A stretch of 64,000 nucleotides of DNA from Qipengyuania nanhaisediminis (GTDB taxonomy: Bacteria > Pseudomonadota > Alphaproteobacteria > Sphingomonadales > Sphingomonadaceae). A program made the translations under genes and the position numbers. Location: positions 372,001 through 436,000 of the forward strand of contig NZ_FOWZ01000002.1 in assembly GCF_900115585.1 (NCBI RefSeq). Reading direction: 5' to 3'. The notes under the pieces were generated by a model that was given only the letters and a program-made list of their open reading frames with translations, was not told where the DNA came from and did no database searches. Positions 24,973 to 34,012 of the stretch are shown in pieces (the first letter of the stretch is position 1; the number at the start of each line of letters is the position of its first letter).

Positions 24973-26567
24973 GTCTCGAGCTTGTAGTCGGCGAACCGGT
25001 CGCGCAGGTCCTTCTTGCTGATCTTGCCGGTGGCAGTGTGCGGGATGTCGTCCACGAATTCGACCGCATCGGGCAGCCACCACTTGGCGATCTTGTCAGA
25101 CAGGAAGTTGACGACCTGTTCCGCAGTAACGTCCTGTCCCTCTTTCCTGACCACGAACAGGACCGGGCGTTCGTCCCACTTGGGGTGGTACATGCCGATA
25201 CAGGCGGCCTCGGCGACGCCGGGGTGACCCACGGCCGCGTTTTCAAGCTCCACAGAGCTGATCCATTCGCCACCCGACTTGATCACGTCCTTGGTCCGGT
25301 CGGTCAGTTGCAGGGTGCCGTCGGGATGCAGCATCCCGACATCGCCGGTGTCGAACCAGCCATCCTCGGTCACCGCATCCTCTTCGGCCTTGAAGTAGCG
25401 CTTCACCACCCAGGGACCGCGGATCTGCAACGCGCCCGAGGTCTCGCCATCGCGCGGCAGGACCTTGGTCGGATCGTCGAGGTCGATAGTACGCAGCTCG
25501 ACGCCGAAGATCGGACGGCCCTGCTTCATGGTCTTGAGGACCTTTTCCTCGAAGCTGAGCTGGTCCCAGTCATGCGTCGGACCGCCGACCGTGCCGATGG
25601 GCGAGGTCTCTGTCATGCCCCAGGCGTGCTGTACGCGCGTGCCGTTCTTCATCAATCGCTCGATCATGAACCGCGGTGCGGCGGAACCGCCGATGGTGGC
25701 GGCCTTGAGCGGCGGCAGGTCGATGCCCTCTGCATCGCAATACTGGAAGTGGGCGAGCCAGACGGTGGGAACGCCCGCGCTGTCAGTGACTCCTTCCTTG
25801 AGCATCATTTCGTGCAGTACCGCAGGGTCGTTGACCGCGCTGAACACGAATTTGATGCCCGCCATCGCGCCTGCATAGGGAAGCCCCCAGCTGGCCGCGT
25901 GGAACATAGGGACCACCGGCAGCATCACCGAGGATGCGCTGAAGTTGAAGGTCGAAGGCTGAAGGCCCGCAAGCGCATGCAGCACCGTGCTGCGGTGTTC
26001 GTACTGGACGCCCTTGGGATTGCCCGTCGTACCGCTGGTGTAGCAGATCATGCAGGGATCGCGCTCGTTGCCTTCGACCCATTCGAAGTCTCCCGATTGC
26101 TCGCCGATCCAGTCTTCGAAGGAAGTCGTATGCTCGCCGCTGTCGAAGCAGATGTAATGCTCAACCGTCTTCCACCGGTCACGCATCTTGTCGACGATCG
26201 GCTGGAAGGCGGCGTCGTAGATCATCACGCGGTCTTCGGCGTGATTGACGATGTATTCGAGCTGGTCCTCGAACAGGCGCGGGTTCACCGTGTGGAGGAC
26301 GCCGCCCATCCCCGCGACACCATACCAGCTGACGAGGTGGCGGGAGTGGTTCATCGCGAGGCTGGCAACCTTGTCGCCCTTCTTCAGGCCGAGTGCCTGC
26401 AGGGCCTGCGCCATTTTCAGCGCATCGGTGCGAATGCCGGCCCAATTCGTGCGCGTTTCGCTTCCATCTGCCCAACGTGTGACGATTTCGCGATCCGGTG
26501 CTTCGCGCGCCGCGTGATCGATCACGTGGGTCACGCGCATGGTCCAGTCCTGCATCGCTCCGAGCAT
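24969..26567 (-). CDS. medium/long-chain fatty acid--CoA ligase (AMP-forming)
   Basis: 532-residue ANL-superfamily enzyme. Seen: P-loop '[20 protein letters not shown]', '[19 protein letters not shown]', '[20 protein letters not shown]' and '[20 protein letters not shown]', and the terminal Lys in '[17 protein letters not shown]'. It resembles the FadD-like ligases that activate fatty or aromatic acids for degradation. The precise substrate is not readable. It starts the operon that continues with the pseudouridine synthase, DUF1330 and lipoprotein genes. Confidence 0.92.
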   Translation of the reverse strand: MLGAMQDWTMRVTHVIDHAAREAPDREIVTRWADGSETRTNWAGIRTDALKMAQALQALGLKKGDKVASLAMNHSRHLVSWYGVAGMGGVLHTVNPRLFEDQLEYIVNHAEDRVMIYDAAFQPIVDKMRDRWKTVEHYICFDSGEHTTSFEDWIGEQSGDFEWVEGNERDPCMICYTSGTTGNPKGVQYEHRSTVLHALAGLQPSTFNFSASSVMLPVVPMFHAASWGLPYAGAMAGIKFVFSAVNDPAVLHEMMLKEGVTDSAGVPTVWLAHFQYCDAEGIDLPPLKAATIGGSAAPRFMIERLMKNGTRVQHAWGMTETSPIGTVGGPTHDWDQLSFEEKVLKTMKQGRPIFGVELRTIDLDDPTKVLPRDGETSGALQIRGPWVVKRYFKAEEDAVTEDGWFDTGDVGMLHPDGTLQLTDRTKDVIKSGGEWISSVELENAAVGHPGVAEAACIGMYHPKWDERPVLFVVRKEGQDVTAEQVVNFLSDKIAKWWLPDAVEFVDDIPHTATGKISKKDLRDRFADYKLET

Positions 26568-26611
26568 TCGTCTCTCCTCTCTCGTCCCCGGCCCGTCTTC
26601 GCGAGCCCGAA

Positions 26612-29600
26612 TTAGCTGACGAGTCGGAGGTGTGCTCCGCCGCGCCGCTTGTCGAGCTGCACCTTGGCAAGGCTCGGCACGCTTGCCAAGCGTTCGGCTA
26701 GCTCCCCGTCGAGCGCGAAATTGCGGCCAAGACGCATGACGGGATCGGCAGCCTCGCCAGTCCGTAGCGTCACGAGCACTTCGTCCTTGCCCCCGACGGC
26801 CTCGAGCAATTCTGCTTTCAGGGCCTCAAGCGCTGCCGCATCGTGCACGTCCAGCGTCATGATCATCGGCATGGACCCACGCACTTCGGCAAGCGGCGTG
26901 CCTCCGCGAACGGTGATCCGCGGCGGCTCGTCGGGACTGGGGGAATCCAGCTCCACCTGCAGCAGGATGCAGGTCTGCTCTTCCGCCCAGGTGAGGAATT
27001 TGTCGACCATGCTTTCTTCAAAGCAGGCCGCGCTGAACTGGCCTGAGGCATCCGAGAAATCCGCGCGGACAAACGGCTTGCCGCGCCGCGTGGTGCCCTT
27101 GTTCACTTTCTCCACCATGGCCGCCATGACCGCGTTCGAGCGGCCACCAGCAGGCGCACCGCCCGCCATGAGCGAGGCGTAGGTCCGCGCGCCATTGGCA
27201 GAGGCTACGTCCTTCCACGCTGCCACCGGATGGGCGGAGAAGTAGAACCCGAAATTCTCGCGTTCGCGCGCCATGCGTTCGACCCGCGGCCAATCCTCAA
27301 CTTCTTTCAGCCGCAGCGTGTCGCTTTGTTCTTCCTCACCGCCGAACAGGCCCGCCTGCCCGCTCGAGCGTTCGCGTTCCGCGGCATCGGCCACGGCCAA
27401 GAGGAGGTCGGCATTCTCGAAGACCTTGGCACGGTTGGGCTCCAACGCGTCGAGCGCGCCCGCACTCGCCAGCGCTTCCAGCTGCCGCGAATTGAGCGAG
27501 CCCTTGGGGATGCGCTGGAAGAGGTCCTGCAGGCTTTCGAACTGGCCCGAAACCTCGCGTTCATGGACGATGGCATCCATCGCCTTTTCGCCGACATTGC
27601 GGATGCCTGCCAGCGCATATCGAACGGCATAACCGTCGTCGGTCTGTTCGACCGTGAATTCGGCCTCGGACTTGTTGAGGCACGGCGGTTCGACCGCAAT
27701 ACCCTGCCGCCGCGCATCGTCGACGAAGATCGTCAGCTTTTCCGACTGGTGCATGTCGAAGCACATGGAAGCGGCGAAGAACTCCTCGGGGTAATGCGCC
27801 TTCATCCATGCGGTCTGGTACGCGAGCAGTGCGTAAGCGGCAGCGTGCGACTTGTTGAAACCGTAGCCCGCGAACTTATCGATCAAGTCGAACAGCTCAT
27901 TCGCCTTGGCCTTCTCGATGCCCGAGACTTCCTTGCACCCGGTCACGAACCGTTCGCGCTGGATGTCCATTTCCGCCTGGACTTTTTTACCCATCGCGCG
28001 GCGCAGCAAGTCGGCATCGCCGAGCGAGTATCCGGCGAGGATCTGCGCGGCCTGCATGACCTGCTCCTGATAGACGAAGATGCCGTAGGTTTCTGCGAGG
28101 ATGCCCTCCAGCTTCTCATGCGGATACTCGATCGGCACCTCGCCCGCCTTGCGCTTGCCGAAGAGCGGGATGTTGTCCATCGGGCCCGGACGATAGAGCG
28201 AGACGAGTGCGATGATGTCGCCGAAGTTGGTCGGCTTCACCGCCGTCAGCGTGCGGCGCATGCCTTCCGATTCCAGCTGGAAGACACCGACAGTGTTACC
28301 CGCTTTCATCAGTTCGTAGACGGCCGGATCGTCCAGTTCGAGCTGCGAGAGGTCGATCGTGATGTCGCGTTTCTTGAGGAGGTCGGTCGCCTTCTTGAGC
28401 ACCGACAGCGTCTTCAGCCCGAGAAAGTCGAACTTGACGAGGCCGCTACTCTCGACATTCTTCATGTCGTATTGCGTGACCGGCATATCCGAGCGCGGAT
28501 CGCGGTAAAGCGGGACAAGCTGCGCCAGAGGACGGTCCCCGATCACCACGCCGGCCGCGTGGGTCGAGCTGTTGCGCGGAAATCCTTCCAGCTGCATCGC
28601 GAGGTCGATGAGGCGTTTGACCTCGTTATCGTTGTCGTATTCCGCCTTGAAATCCGCTGCCCCGTTGAGCGCGCGCGGCAGTGTCCACGGGTCGGTCGGA
28701 TGGTTCGGCACCATCTTGCAAATGCGGTCGACATGGCCGTAGCTCATCTGCAGGATGCGGCCCGTATCGCGCAGCACGGCGCGGGCTTTCAGCTTACCGA
28801 AGGTGATGATCTGCGCGACGTGATCGTGCCCGTATTTCTGCTGCACATAGCGGATCACCTCGCCGCGCCGCGTTTCGCAGAAGTCGATGTCGAAGTCGGG
28901 CATCGAAACGCGTTCCGGGTTGAGGAAGCGTTCGAACAGCAGGCCCAGCTGGATCGGGTCGAGGTCGGTAATCGTCAGCGCCCATGCGACCAGGCTGCCC
29001 GCACCCGAACCACGGCCCGGCCCGACCGGGATATCGTGATCCTTGGCCCACTTGATGAAGTCGGCAACGATCAGGAAGTAGCCGGGAAAGCCCATCTGGT
29101 TGATGATCCCGACCTCGTAATCGAGCCGGTCGAGATAGACCTTGCGCTCTTCCTCCGACATTTCGCCATAGGGTTCGAGGCGCGCTTCCAGTCCCTTCCG
29201 GGCATCGGCTTCGAGCATGCGCGCCTCGCCTTCGAGGTCGCCCGCGAGGCTGGGCAGGATCGGATCGCGATAGGGCGGCGCATAGGCGCAGCGTTGCGCG
29301 ATCACGAGCGAATTGGCCGTCGCCTCGGGAAGGTCGGCGAAGGCCTCTTCCATCATATGCGCGGTCTTAACATAGCCTTCCGGATTGGACTTGGGCCGCT
29401 CCTCCGCGTCGACATGCGTGGAATTGGCAATGCACAGCATGGCGTCATGCGCTTTGTACATGTGCGGTTCGGCGAAGTTGGCCGGATTGGTGGCGACCAG
29501 CGGCAGGTCGCGGTCATACGCCAGATCGATCAGCGCCGCCTCGGCGGCCTCCTCCACCGCGTTTCCGCGGCGCGCAAGTTCGACATAAAGCCGGCCCGGG

Positions 29601-30085
29601 AAAAGCGCTTCGAGCTTGTCGAGCATGGCTGTCGCGTGACTTACCTGACCTTCAGCAAGCAAGCGCGTGACGCCGCCTTCGCTGGCACCGGTAAGTGCAA
29701 TCAGACCGTCGGTGTGGCCTTCGAAATCCTCGATCCTGATATGCGGCTCGAATTCGAGCGGCCGATCGAGATGCGCGCGGCTGACGAGGTGGCAGAGATT
29801 GTCATAGCCCTTCTCGTCCTGCGCATAGAGCGGCACGTAATCGACCACTCGCCCTTCTTCGTCACGCGCGACGCCGAGGAGTGTGCCGGTGATCGGCTGG
29901 ATGCCCTCCGCCTTGCAGGCATTGGCAAACATGACCGCGCCATAAAGCCCGTTGCGGTCGGCAATCGCGATCGCGGGAAAGCCGCGTTCCTTCGCCAGCT
30001 TGGCCATTGCCTTGGGGTCGATGGCCCCTTCGAGCATCGAATAGGCGGACAGGACACGCAGGGGAACGAAGGGCTTGTAGGGCAT
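26612..30085 (-). CDS. dnaE: DNA polymerase III subunit alpha
   Basis: 1157 residues, full length for DnaE1. The N-terminal PHP domain starts 'FVPLRVLSAYSMLEGAIDPK' and continues 'GFPAIAIADRNGLYGAV'. The palm holds the catalytic aspartates in MPDFDIDFCETRRGEV (about residues 394-406), with 'GPGRGSGAGSLVAWAL' just before. 'NKSHAAAYALLAYQTAWMKA' marks the fingers, and an OB fold is seen in 'GGRSNAVMAAMVEKVNKGTTRRGKP' territory near 960. It is the replicative polymerase. The start MPYKPFV fits known DnaE1 proteins. A long plus-strand frame covering it is only an antisense artefact of GC-rich codon use. Confidence 0.97.
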   Translation of the reverse strand: MPYKPFVPLRVLSAYSMLEGAIDPKAMAKLAKERGFPAIAIADRNGLYGAVMFANACKAEGIQPITGTLLGVARDEEGRVVDYVPLYAQDEKGYDNLCHLVSRAHLDRPLEFEPHIRIEDFEGHTDGLIALTGASEGGVTRLLAEGQVSHATAMLDKLEALFPGRLYVELARRGNAVEEAAEAALIDLAYDRDLPLVATNPANFAEPHMYKAHDAMLCIANSTHVDAEERPKSNPEGYVKTAHMMEEAFADLPEATANSLVIAQRCAYAPPYRDPILPSLAGDLEGEARMLEADARKGLEARLEPYGEMSEEERKVYLDRLDYEVGIINQMGFPGYFLIVADFIKWAKDHDIPVGPGRGSGAGSLVAWALTITDLDPIQLGLLFERFLNPERVSMPDFDIDFCETRRGEVIRYVQQKYGHDHVAQIITFGKLKARAVLRDTGRILQMSYGHVDRICKMVPNHPTDPWTLPRALNGAADFKAEYDNDNEVKRLIDLAMQLEGFPRNSSTHAAGVVIGDRPLAQLVPLYRDPRSDMPVTQYDMKNVESSGLVKFDFLGLKTLSVLKKATDLLKKRDITIDLSQLELDDPAVYELMKAGNTVGVFQLESEGMRRTLTAVKPTNFGDIIALVSLYRPGPMDNIPLFGKRKAGEVPIEYPHEKLEGILAETYGIFVYQEQVMQAAQILAGYSLGDADLLRRAMGKKVQAEMDIQRERFVTGCKEVSGIEKAKANELFDLIDKFAGYGFNKSHAAAYALLAYQTAWMKAHYPEEFFAASMCFDMHQSEKLTIFVDDARRQGIAVEPPCLNKSEAEFTVEQTDDGYAVRYALAGIRNVGEKAMDAIVHEREVSGQFESLQDLFQRIPKGSLNSRQLEALASAGALDALEPNRAKVFENADLLLAVADAAERERSSGQAGLFGGEEEQSDTLRLKEVEDWPRVERMARERENFGFYFSAHPVAAWKDVASANGARTYASLMAGGAPAGGRSNAVMAAMVEKVNKGTTRRGKPFVRADFSDASGQFSAACFEESMVDKFLTWAEEQTCILLQVELDSPSPDEPPRITVRGGTPLAEVRGSMPMIMTLDVHDAAALEALKAELLEAVGGKDEVLVTLRTGEAADPVMRLGRNFALDGELAERLASVPSLAKVQLDKRRGGAHLRLVS

Positions 30086-30159
30086 CGCTACAAATTAGTG
30101 ATTTCCCACCAATTCGGAAGAGCGCGGGAAGTCTTATTCTCCACAGACGGTGGAGAAAA

Positions 30160-30489
30160 TCAGTCGTCCCTCACCGCCGCGATCTTGCGCCGTGCGTCGC
30201 GGATGGTCGACCACGCGCCATAGGCGACCAGCACGCCGAGGAAGACCCACACCCAGACCGGGATATTTCGGCCCGCGATGGCGAGATAGAGATAGGCCGA
30301 CACGAAGCAAAACCCTGCGCACAGCGTCGGGAGGACCGTGGATTTCTTCGCCCTCGCCCGCTTCACGAGCCACGCCATCGAGGCGAGGAAGAAGGGGATC
30401 GCGCCAACATAGATGGCGCCGAAAATGTACGGATTGACGCCATATTCGGAGCCAAGCGACAGAAACCACTGATTGATATCGGCAAGCAT
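30160..30489 (-). CDS. small inner membrane protein, three predicted TM helices
   Basis: 109 residues from ATG 30489 (AAGGAT upstream). Hydrophobic segments lie at about 21-41 ('YIFGAIYVGAIPFFLASMA'), 50-69 and 73-92 ('IPVWVWVFLGVLVAYGAW'), followed by a basic C-terminal tail 'RDARRKIAAVRDD'. The pattern suggests a cytoplasmic C-terminus. I do not recognise a named family. It stands between dnaE and the glutathione peroxidase gene on the same strand, with short gaps on both sides. Confidence 0.72.
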   Translation of the reverse strand: MLADINQWFLSLGSEYGVNPYIFGAIYVGAIPFFLASMAWLVKRARAKKSTVLPTLCAGFCFVSAYLYLAIAGRNIPVWVWVFLGVLVAYGAWSTIRDARRKIAAVRDD

Positions 30490-30520
30490 GGCCTATCCTT
30501 CGCTCGCTACGCCCGCGCGG

Positions 30521-31000
30521 TTACAGCAGCTTCTCGATATCCTTGGCGATGGCCTTGGGCGCATCGTTCGGACCGTAGCGCTTCACGACCTTGCCATCAC
30601 GATCTATCAGGAACTTGGTGAAGTTCCATTTGATGGAGCGGGAACCCATGAGGCCGGGTTTTTCATTCTTCATCCAGTCGAACAGCGGACTGGCATCATC
30701 GCCGTTGACGTCGACCTTGGCCATCAGAGGGAATGTCAGGCCGAAATTCACCTTGCAGAACTGCTCGATCTCTTCCGCGTCGCCGGGTTCCTGGTTGCCG
30801 AACTGGTTGCAGGGAAAGGCCATGACCTCGAACCCCTTGTCCGAGTATTTCTGAAACAGCTTTTCCAACCCGTCATACTGCGGCGTGAAACCGCATTTGC
30901 TGGCCGTATTCACCACCAGCAGGACCTTGCCGAGCTTTTCTGACAGGTCGACTTCCTCGCCCTTGTTGTTGGCTACGGTGAAATCGGCGATGGTTGTCAT
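30521..31000 (-). CDS. glutathione peroxidase (Cys type)
   Basis: 159 residues from ATG 31000, coupled (ATGA) to the gene upstream. The family signature is complete: 'LLVVNTASKCGFTPQYDGLE' with peroxidatic Cys36 in place of selenocysteine, 'FPCNQFGNQEPG' carrying the Gln of the tetrad, and Trp/Asn in 'SIKWNFTKFLID'. It reduces peroxides in the cytoplasm using glutathione or, more often for the Cys type, thioredoxin. Length and ending 'AIAKDIEKLL' are normal. Confidence 0.93.
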   Translation of the reverse strand: MTTIADFTVANNKGEEVDLSEKLGKVLLVVNTASKCGFTPQYDGLEKLFQKYSDKGFEVMAFPCNQFGNQEPGDAEEIEQFCKVNFGLTFPLMAKVDVNGDDASPLFDWMKNEKPGLMGSRSIKWNFTKFLIDRDGKVVKRYGPNDAPKAIAKDIEKLL

Positions 31001-31530
31001 TCGGCTGCGTCCTTGCGGCGATAGATGAGGTCGAAACTGTCGGTCCAGGTCTGGCCGTGATCGACACTGGCCTGTCCATATTGGCGGACCGAACCGTCGC
31101 CTTGCACGCTGTAGGTCATACGCACAAGCTGCGAATTTCCCTGCGCATCCTTGCCCCAATAGCCGGTGAGGATCATCTTGCCCTCGTGCGGCCCACCGTC
31201 GAAGAAAACGCGCCCCGGGCGCGCACCGACCCATAGCTGGTGCCAGTTGTTCGTCTGCGGATCATAGGCCGACAGGCTCGTCCCGTGACCGCCGCGATAG
31301 GGCATCCAGGTCTCGCGAATTGCGCAGTTTGCGCTGACTTTCTCTATCCGGCTGTCGGCGATCGGATCGCCTCCTGCAGCAGGGGTCACCTGCCATTCGC
31401 CGACCCAGAAATCGAAGGCCTCGTAATTCTCCCCCTCGCAGCGAGGCGGTGGCGGAGGTGGCGTTGCTGGTTGAGGCGCGTCGGTGCTGGCGGCTTGCAG
31501 GAATAGCAGCGCGATACTCGTCGTGATCAT
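30997..31530 (-). CDS. DUF1579-like secreted lipocalin-fold protein
   Basis: 177 residues from ATG 31530 (GGGAGG nine bases upstream). A short hydrophobic N-terminus 'ITTSIALLFLQAAS' and a proline run suggest export, although no clear cleavage site can be fixed. The body starts with 'FDFWVGEWQVTPAAGG', the signature seen in DUF1579/heme-binding-like beta-barrel families, followed by 'RETWMPYRGGHGTSLSAYDP' and 'WHQLWVGARPGRVFFDGG'. The function is unknown. It is translationally coupled to the peroxidase gene, which hints at shared expression under oxidative conditions (inference). Confidence 0.75.
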   Translation of the reverse strand: MITTSIALLFLQAASTDAPQPATPPPPPPRCEGENYEAFDFWVGEWQVTPAAGGDPIADSRIEKVSANCAIRETWMPYRGGHGTSLSAYDPQTNNWHQLWVGARPGRVFFDGGPHEGKMILTGYWGKDAQGNSQLVRMTYSVQGDGSVRQYGQASVDHGQTWTDSFDLIYRRKDAAE

Positions 31531-31610
31531 GCAAAAGGTCCTCCCTGATCCCGCCGTAGCCTGAGGCGCTCCGCCAGGTCACAAGCTTTCGACCGACTGG
31601 CAAGTAACCC

Positions 31611-31889
31611 CTACGAGCGTGGAAAATCCGGACGTTTGGAGAGCTCCGCTATCTCTTCAGCATGGTACTCACGGTCGCCGGCCTTCTCGATGTAATAGCC
31701 GGCCCGCTCTTCTGCGGGCAGCAGCATCAAATGCTTCACGAGGTCGGCGAATGTGCCGGAGCGCAAGCCTTTGGCTGCGTCGAGGACACCGTCGCCATCG
31801 CCGGTGCGATGCAAGGATGCCCTGTCATCCCACTGGATGCCGGGCGTGTGCGTGTCTTCCGCTTTGAAAGTGCTTGGGTGGTCGGTCAT
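31611..31889 (-). CDS. small conserved-type protein of unknown function
   Basis: 92 residues from ATG 31889, preceded by a strong AAAGGAGA site, which supports expression. It is acidic and soluble, with no signal or membrane segment and no cysteines. The middle 'AAKGLRSGTFADLVKHLMLL' and 'EERAGYYIEKAGDREYHAEE' look helical. I do not recognise a family. It follows lolD by 47 bp on the same strand. Confidence 0.68.
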   Translation of the reverse strand: MTDHPSTFKAEDTHTPGIQWDDRASLHRTGDGDGVLDAAKGLRSGTFADLVKHLMLLPAEERAGYYIEKAGDREYHAEEIAELSKRPDFPRS

Positions 31890-31936
31890 CGATTGTCTCC
31901 TTTCCCGATTAACGAGCGAGAAGACCTTCGGGTCCG

Positions 31937-32611
31937 CTAACCCAACACGCCCTCGTGCAACCGGACGACGCGGTCCATCCGCTGGGCGAGGCGTTCGTTA
32001 TGCGTCGCGACCAGCGCCGCGCTGCCTTCCCCGCGGACAAGCTGCAGGAACTGCTCCAGCACCTTGTCGGAAGTCGCCTCGTCGAGATTGCCGGTTGGCT
32101 CGTCTGCAAGGACCAGCGCCGGCCGATTGGCGAGACCGCGCGCGACCGCAACGCGCTGCTGTTCGCCGCCGGAAAGCTGGCTTGGCCGGTGGGTAAGGCG
32201 GTGGCCGAGGCCCAGCGCGGTCAGCAATTGCTCCGCACGCTCTTCCGCCTCGCCTCGCGGCCGTCCTGCTACGAGCTGCGGGAGAACCACGTTTTCGCGC
32301 GCATCGAAGTCCGGGAGGAGATGGTGGAACTGGTACACGAAGCCGAGATGATCGCGGCGCAAGCTCGTGCGTGCATTGGCGTCGGATTTCTCTGCCGAAT
32401 TCCCGGCAATCACGATCTCACCGCCAAAGCCGCCTTCCAACAGGCCGACAGCTTGCAGCAGCGTAGACTTGCCCGACCCCGAGGGTCCGAGCAGTGCCAC
32501 GATCTCGCCGGGCATAATCTTCAGATCGACCCCGCGAAGCACGTCGATCCGTTCACCGCCCTGCTCGAAACTGCGGGTCAGGCCTTTGAGTTCGACGACG
32601 GGATTACTCAT
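31937..32611 (-). CDS. lolD: lipoprotein-releasing ABC transporter ATP-binding protein
   Basis: 224 residues with the complete ABC ATPase set: Walker A '[14 protein letters not shown]', Q-loop '[19 protein letters not shown]', signature LSGGEQQR, Walker B '[16 protein letters not shown]' and the H-loop '[11 protein letters not shown]'. The '[10 protein letters not shown]' segment and the N-terminus '[20 protein letters not shown]' are LolD-like rather than FtsE or MacB. It powers release of outer-membrane lipoproteins to LolA. It overlaps the permease gene by 8 bases and is made with it. Many lipoproteins predicted in this window depend on it. Confidence 0.94.
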   Translation of the reverse strand: MSNPVVELKGLTRSFEQGGERIDVLRGVDLKIMPGEIVALLGPSGSGKSTLLQAVGLLEGGFGGEIVIAGNSAEKSDANARTSLRRDHLGFVYQFHHLLPDFDARENVVLPQLVAGRPRGEAEERAEQLLTALGLGHRLTHRPSQLSGGEQQRVAVARGLANRPALVLADEPTGNLDEATSDKVLEQFLQLVRGEGSAALVATHNERLAQRMDRVVRLHEGVLG

Positions 32612-33845
32612 AGCGAAGCACCTGTACGGGGTCCGTGCTCGCCGCCTTGAGCGCCGGATAAAGGGTGGCGAGGAAGCTCATCACCAGCGCAAGCCCGACG
32701 ATCATGGCGATCTCGACCGGATCGACCTTGGCAGGAATGGTACTGAGGAAGCGCACTTGCGGGTCCCACAGGTCCGCGCCGGTCAGCCAGCTGATGCCCT
32801 TCACGATCTGCTCCCTGAATGCGAGAACCAGCGCCCCGAGCAGCAGACCCGCAAGGGTGCCGAGCGCGCCGACAGTGAAGCCGGTCGTCACGAAAATCTT
32901 GGTCAGGCTGCGGCGCGTCGCACCCATCGTGCGCATGATCGCGATGTCGCGCGTCTTGGCACGGACCAGCATGACCAGGCTCGAAAGAATGTTGAAAGCG
33001 GCAACCAAGACCATGAAACTCAATGCGAAAGCCATCGCAGCGCGTTCGACCTGGAGCGCTTCGAAGAGGGTCGAGTTTATCGTCTTCCAATCCTGGACGA
33101 CTGCCCTGCCCGCCAATTGCATCTGTACTGGCTCGAGAATGGTTTCGACCTCGTCCGGATCGGTTACCTTCACCTCGATCATGCCGACCGTGTCACCGAT
33201 CAACAGCAACGTCTGCGCGTCCTGCATCGGCATGACCACGAAAGCGCCGTCATAATCGTAGACGCCGATCTCGAAGATGGCTGCCACCTCGTAGCCGACC
33301 TGGCGCGGGACCGTGCCGAAAGGGGTCGAGCGTCCCTGCGGATTGATGACCGTGATCGTATCGCCGACGCGCGCGCCGATATCTTCTGCAAGCCGCACGC
33401 CTATCGCGACCTTGCCCGCACCGGGCTGAAGCGCGTCCATATTGCCGCTGAGCGTCTTCTGTCCCAGTTCGCGCAGGTCTTCTAGCGTGTTGCCGCGCAG
33501 CAGGATGGCCTTGGCGCGGCCGTTGAACGTCACCAGCAGGGGCTGTTCTATCAGCGGAGAAGCCTCGACCACGCCCGGGGTCTCGCGCACTTCCTGAAGC
33601 ACGTTTTCCCAGTCATCCAGCTTTCCGCCATAGGCCTGCACGATGGCATGGCCGTTCAGGCCCACGATCTTGTCGAGCAGTTCGGCGCGGAAGCCGTTCA
33701 TAACGCTCATCACGATGACCAGCATGGCCACCGAGAGCATGACCACGGTGATGGAAATGCCTGCGACAAGCGCAATGAATGCTTCGCTCCTGCCGGGGAG
33801 CAGGTAGCGCTTGGCAATGGCACGTTCGAATGGAGAAAGGATCAA
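32604..33845 (-). CDS. lipoprotein-releasing ABC transporter permease (LolC/LolE family)
   Basis: 413 residues from a TTG at 33845 with AAGAG upstream; frames to 33908 have no better start. The N-terminus '[20 protein letters not shown]' and first TM '[20 protein letters not shown]' are typical. A large periplasmic domain follows, with '[20 protein letters not shown]' and a conserved '[19 protein letters not shown]'. Three TM helices follow, within about 295-400, including '[20 protein letters not shown]' with '[20 protein letters not shown]'. Many alphaproteobacteria have a single hybrid LolF, and this may be that type. It handles lipoprotein sorting at the inner membrane with LolD. Confidence 0.92.
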   Translation of the reverse strand: MILSPFERAIAKRYLLPGRSEAFIALVAGISITVVMLSVAMLVIVMSVMNGFRAELLDKIVGLNGHAIVQAYGGKLDDWENVLQEVRETPGVVEASPLIEQPLLVTFNGRAKAILLRGNTLEDLRELGQKTLSGNMDALQPGAGKVAIGVRLAEDIGARVGDTITVINPQGRSTPFGTVPRQVGYEVAAIFEIGVYDYDGAFVVMPMQDAQTLLLIGDTVGMIEVKVTDPDEVETILEPVQMQLAGRAVVQDWKTINSTLFEALQVERAAMAFALSFMVLVAAFNILSSLVMLVRAKTRDIAIMRTMGATRRSLTKIFVTTGFTVGALGTLAGLLLGALVLAFREQIVKGISWLTGADLWDPQVRFLSTIPAKVDPVEIAMIVGLALVMSFLATLYPALKAASTDPVQVLRYE

Positions 33846-33902
33846 GGCGGCTCTTGTCTGTCGTTGTCCGTGGCCAGAGCGTTTAGGCAGACAAATCTGG
33901 CC

Positions 33903-33918
33903 GCGCAATGAATTGCGC
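33903..33918. promoter_or_regulatory. 16-bp palindrome between lolC-type permease gene and purF
   Basis: GCGCAAT-GA-ATTGCGC is a perfect inverted repeat with 7-base arms in the 167-bp divergent intergenic region, 57 bp from the permease start and 94 bp from the purF start. The half-site GCAA-N4-TTGC resembles operators of LacI-family regulators such as enterobacterial PurR. A regulator of this type acting on purF here is an inference only. Confidence 0.45.
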
Positions 33919-34012
33919 CGTTTGGTCCACCATTCTCCTGACCAATACCCTTGTAATCGGGCCGTAACATCGCCATTGGACCGCCATCGGTTGGCAGCGC
34001 GGACAGCACCCT

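Noticed and set aside
27230..30223. Plus-strand open frame of 997 codons opposite dnaE
   Set aside because: It is antisense to a clearly conserved gene; long shadow frames are expected in GC-rich DNA, and its translation shows no recognisable domain.
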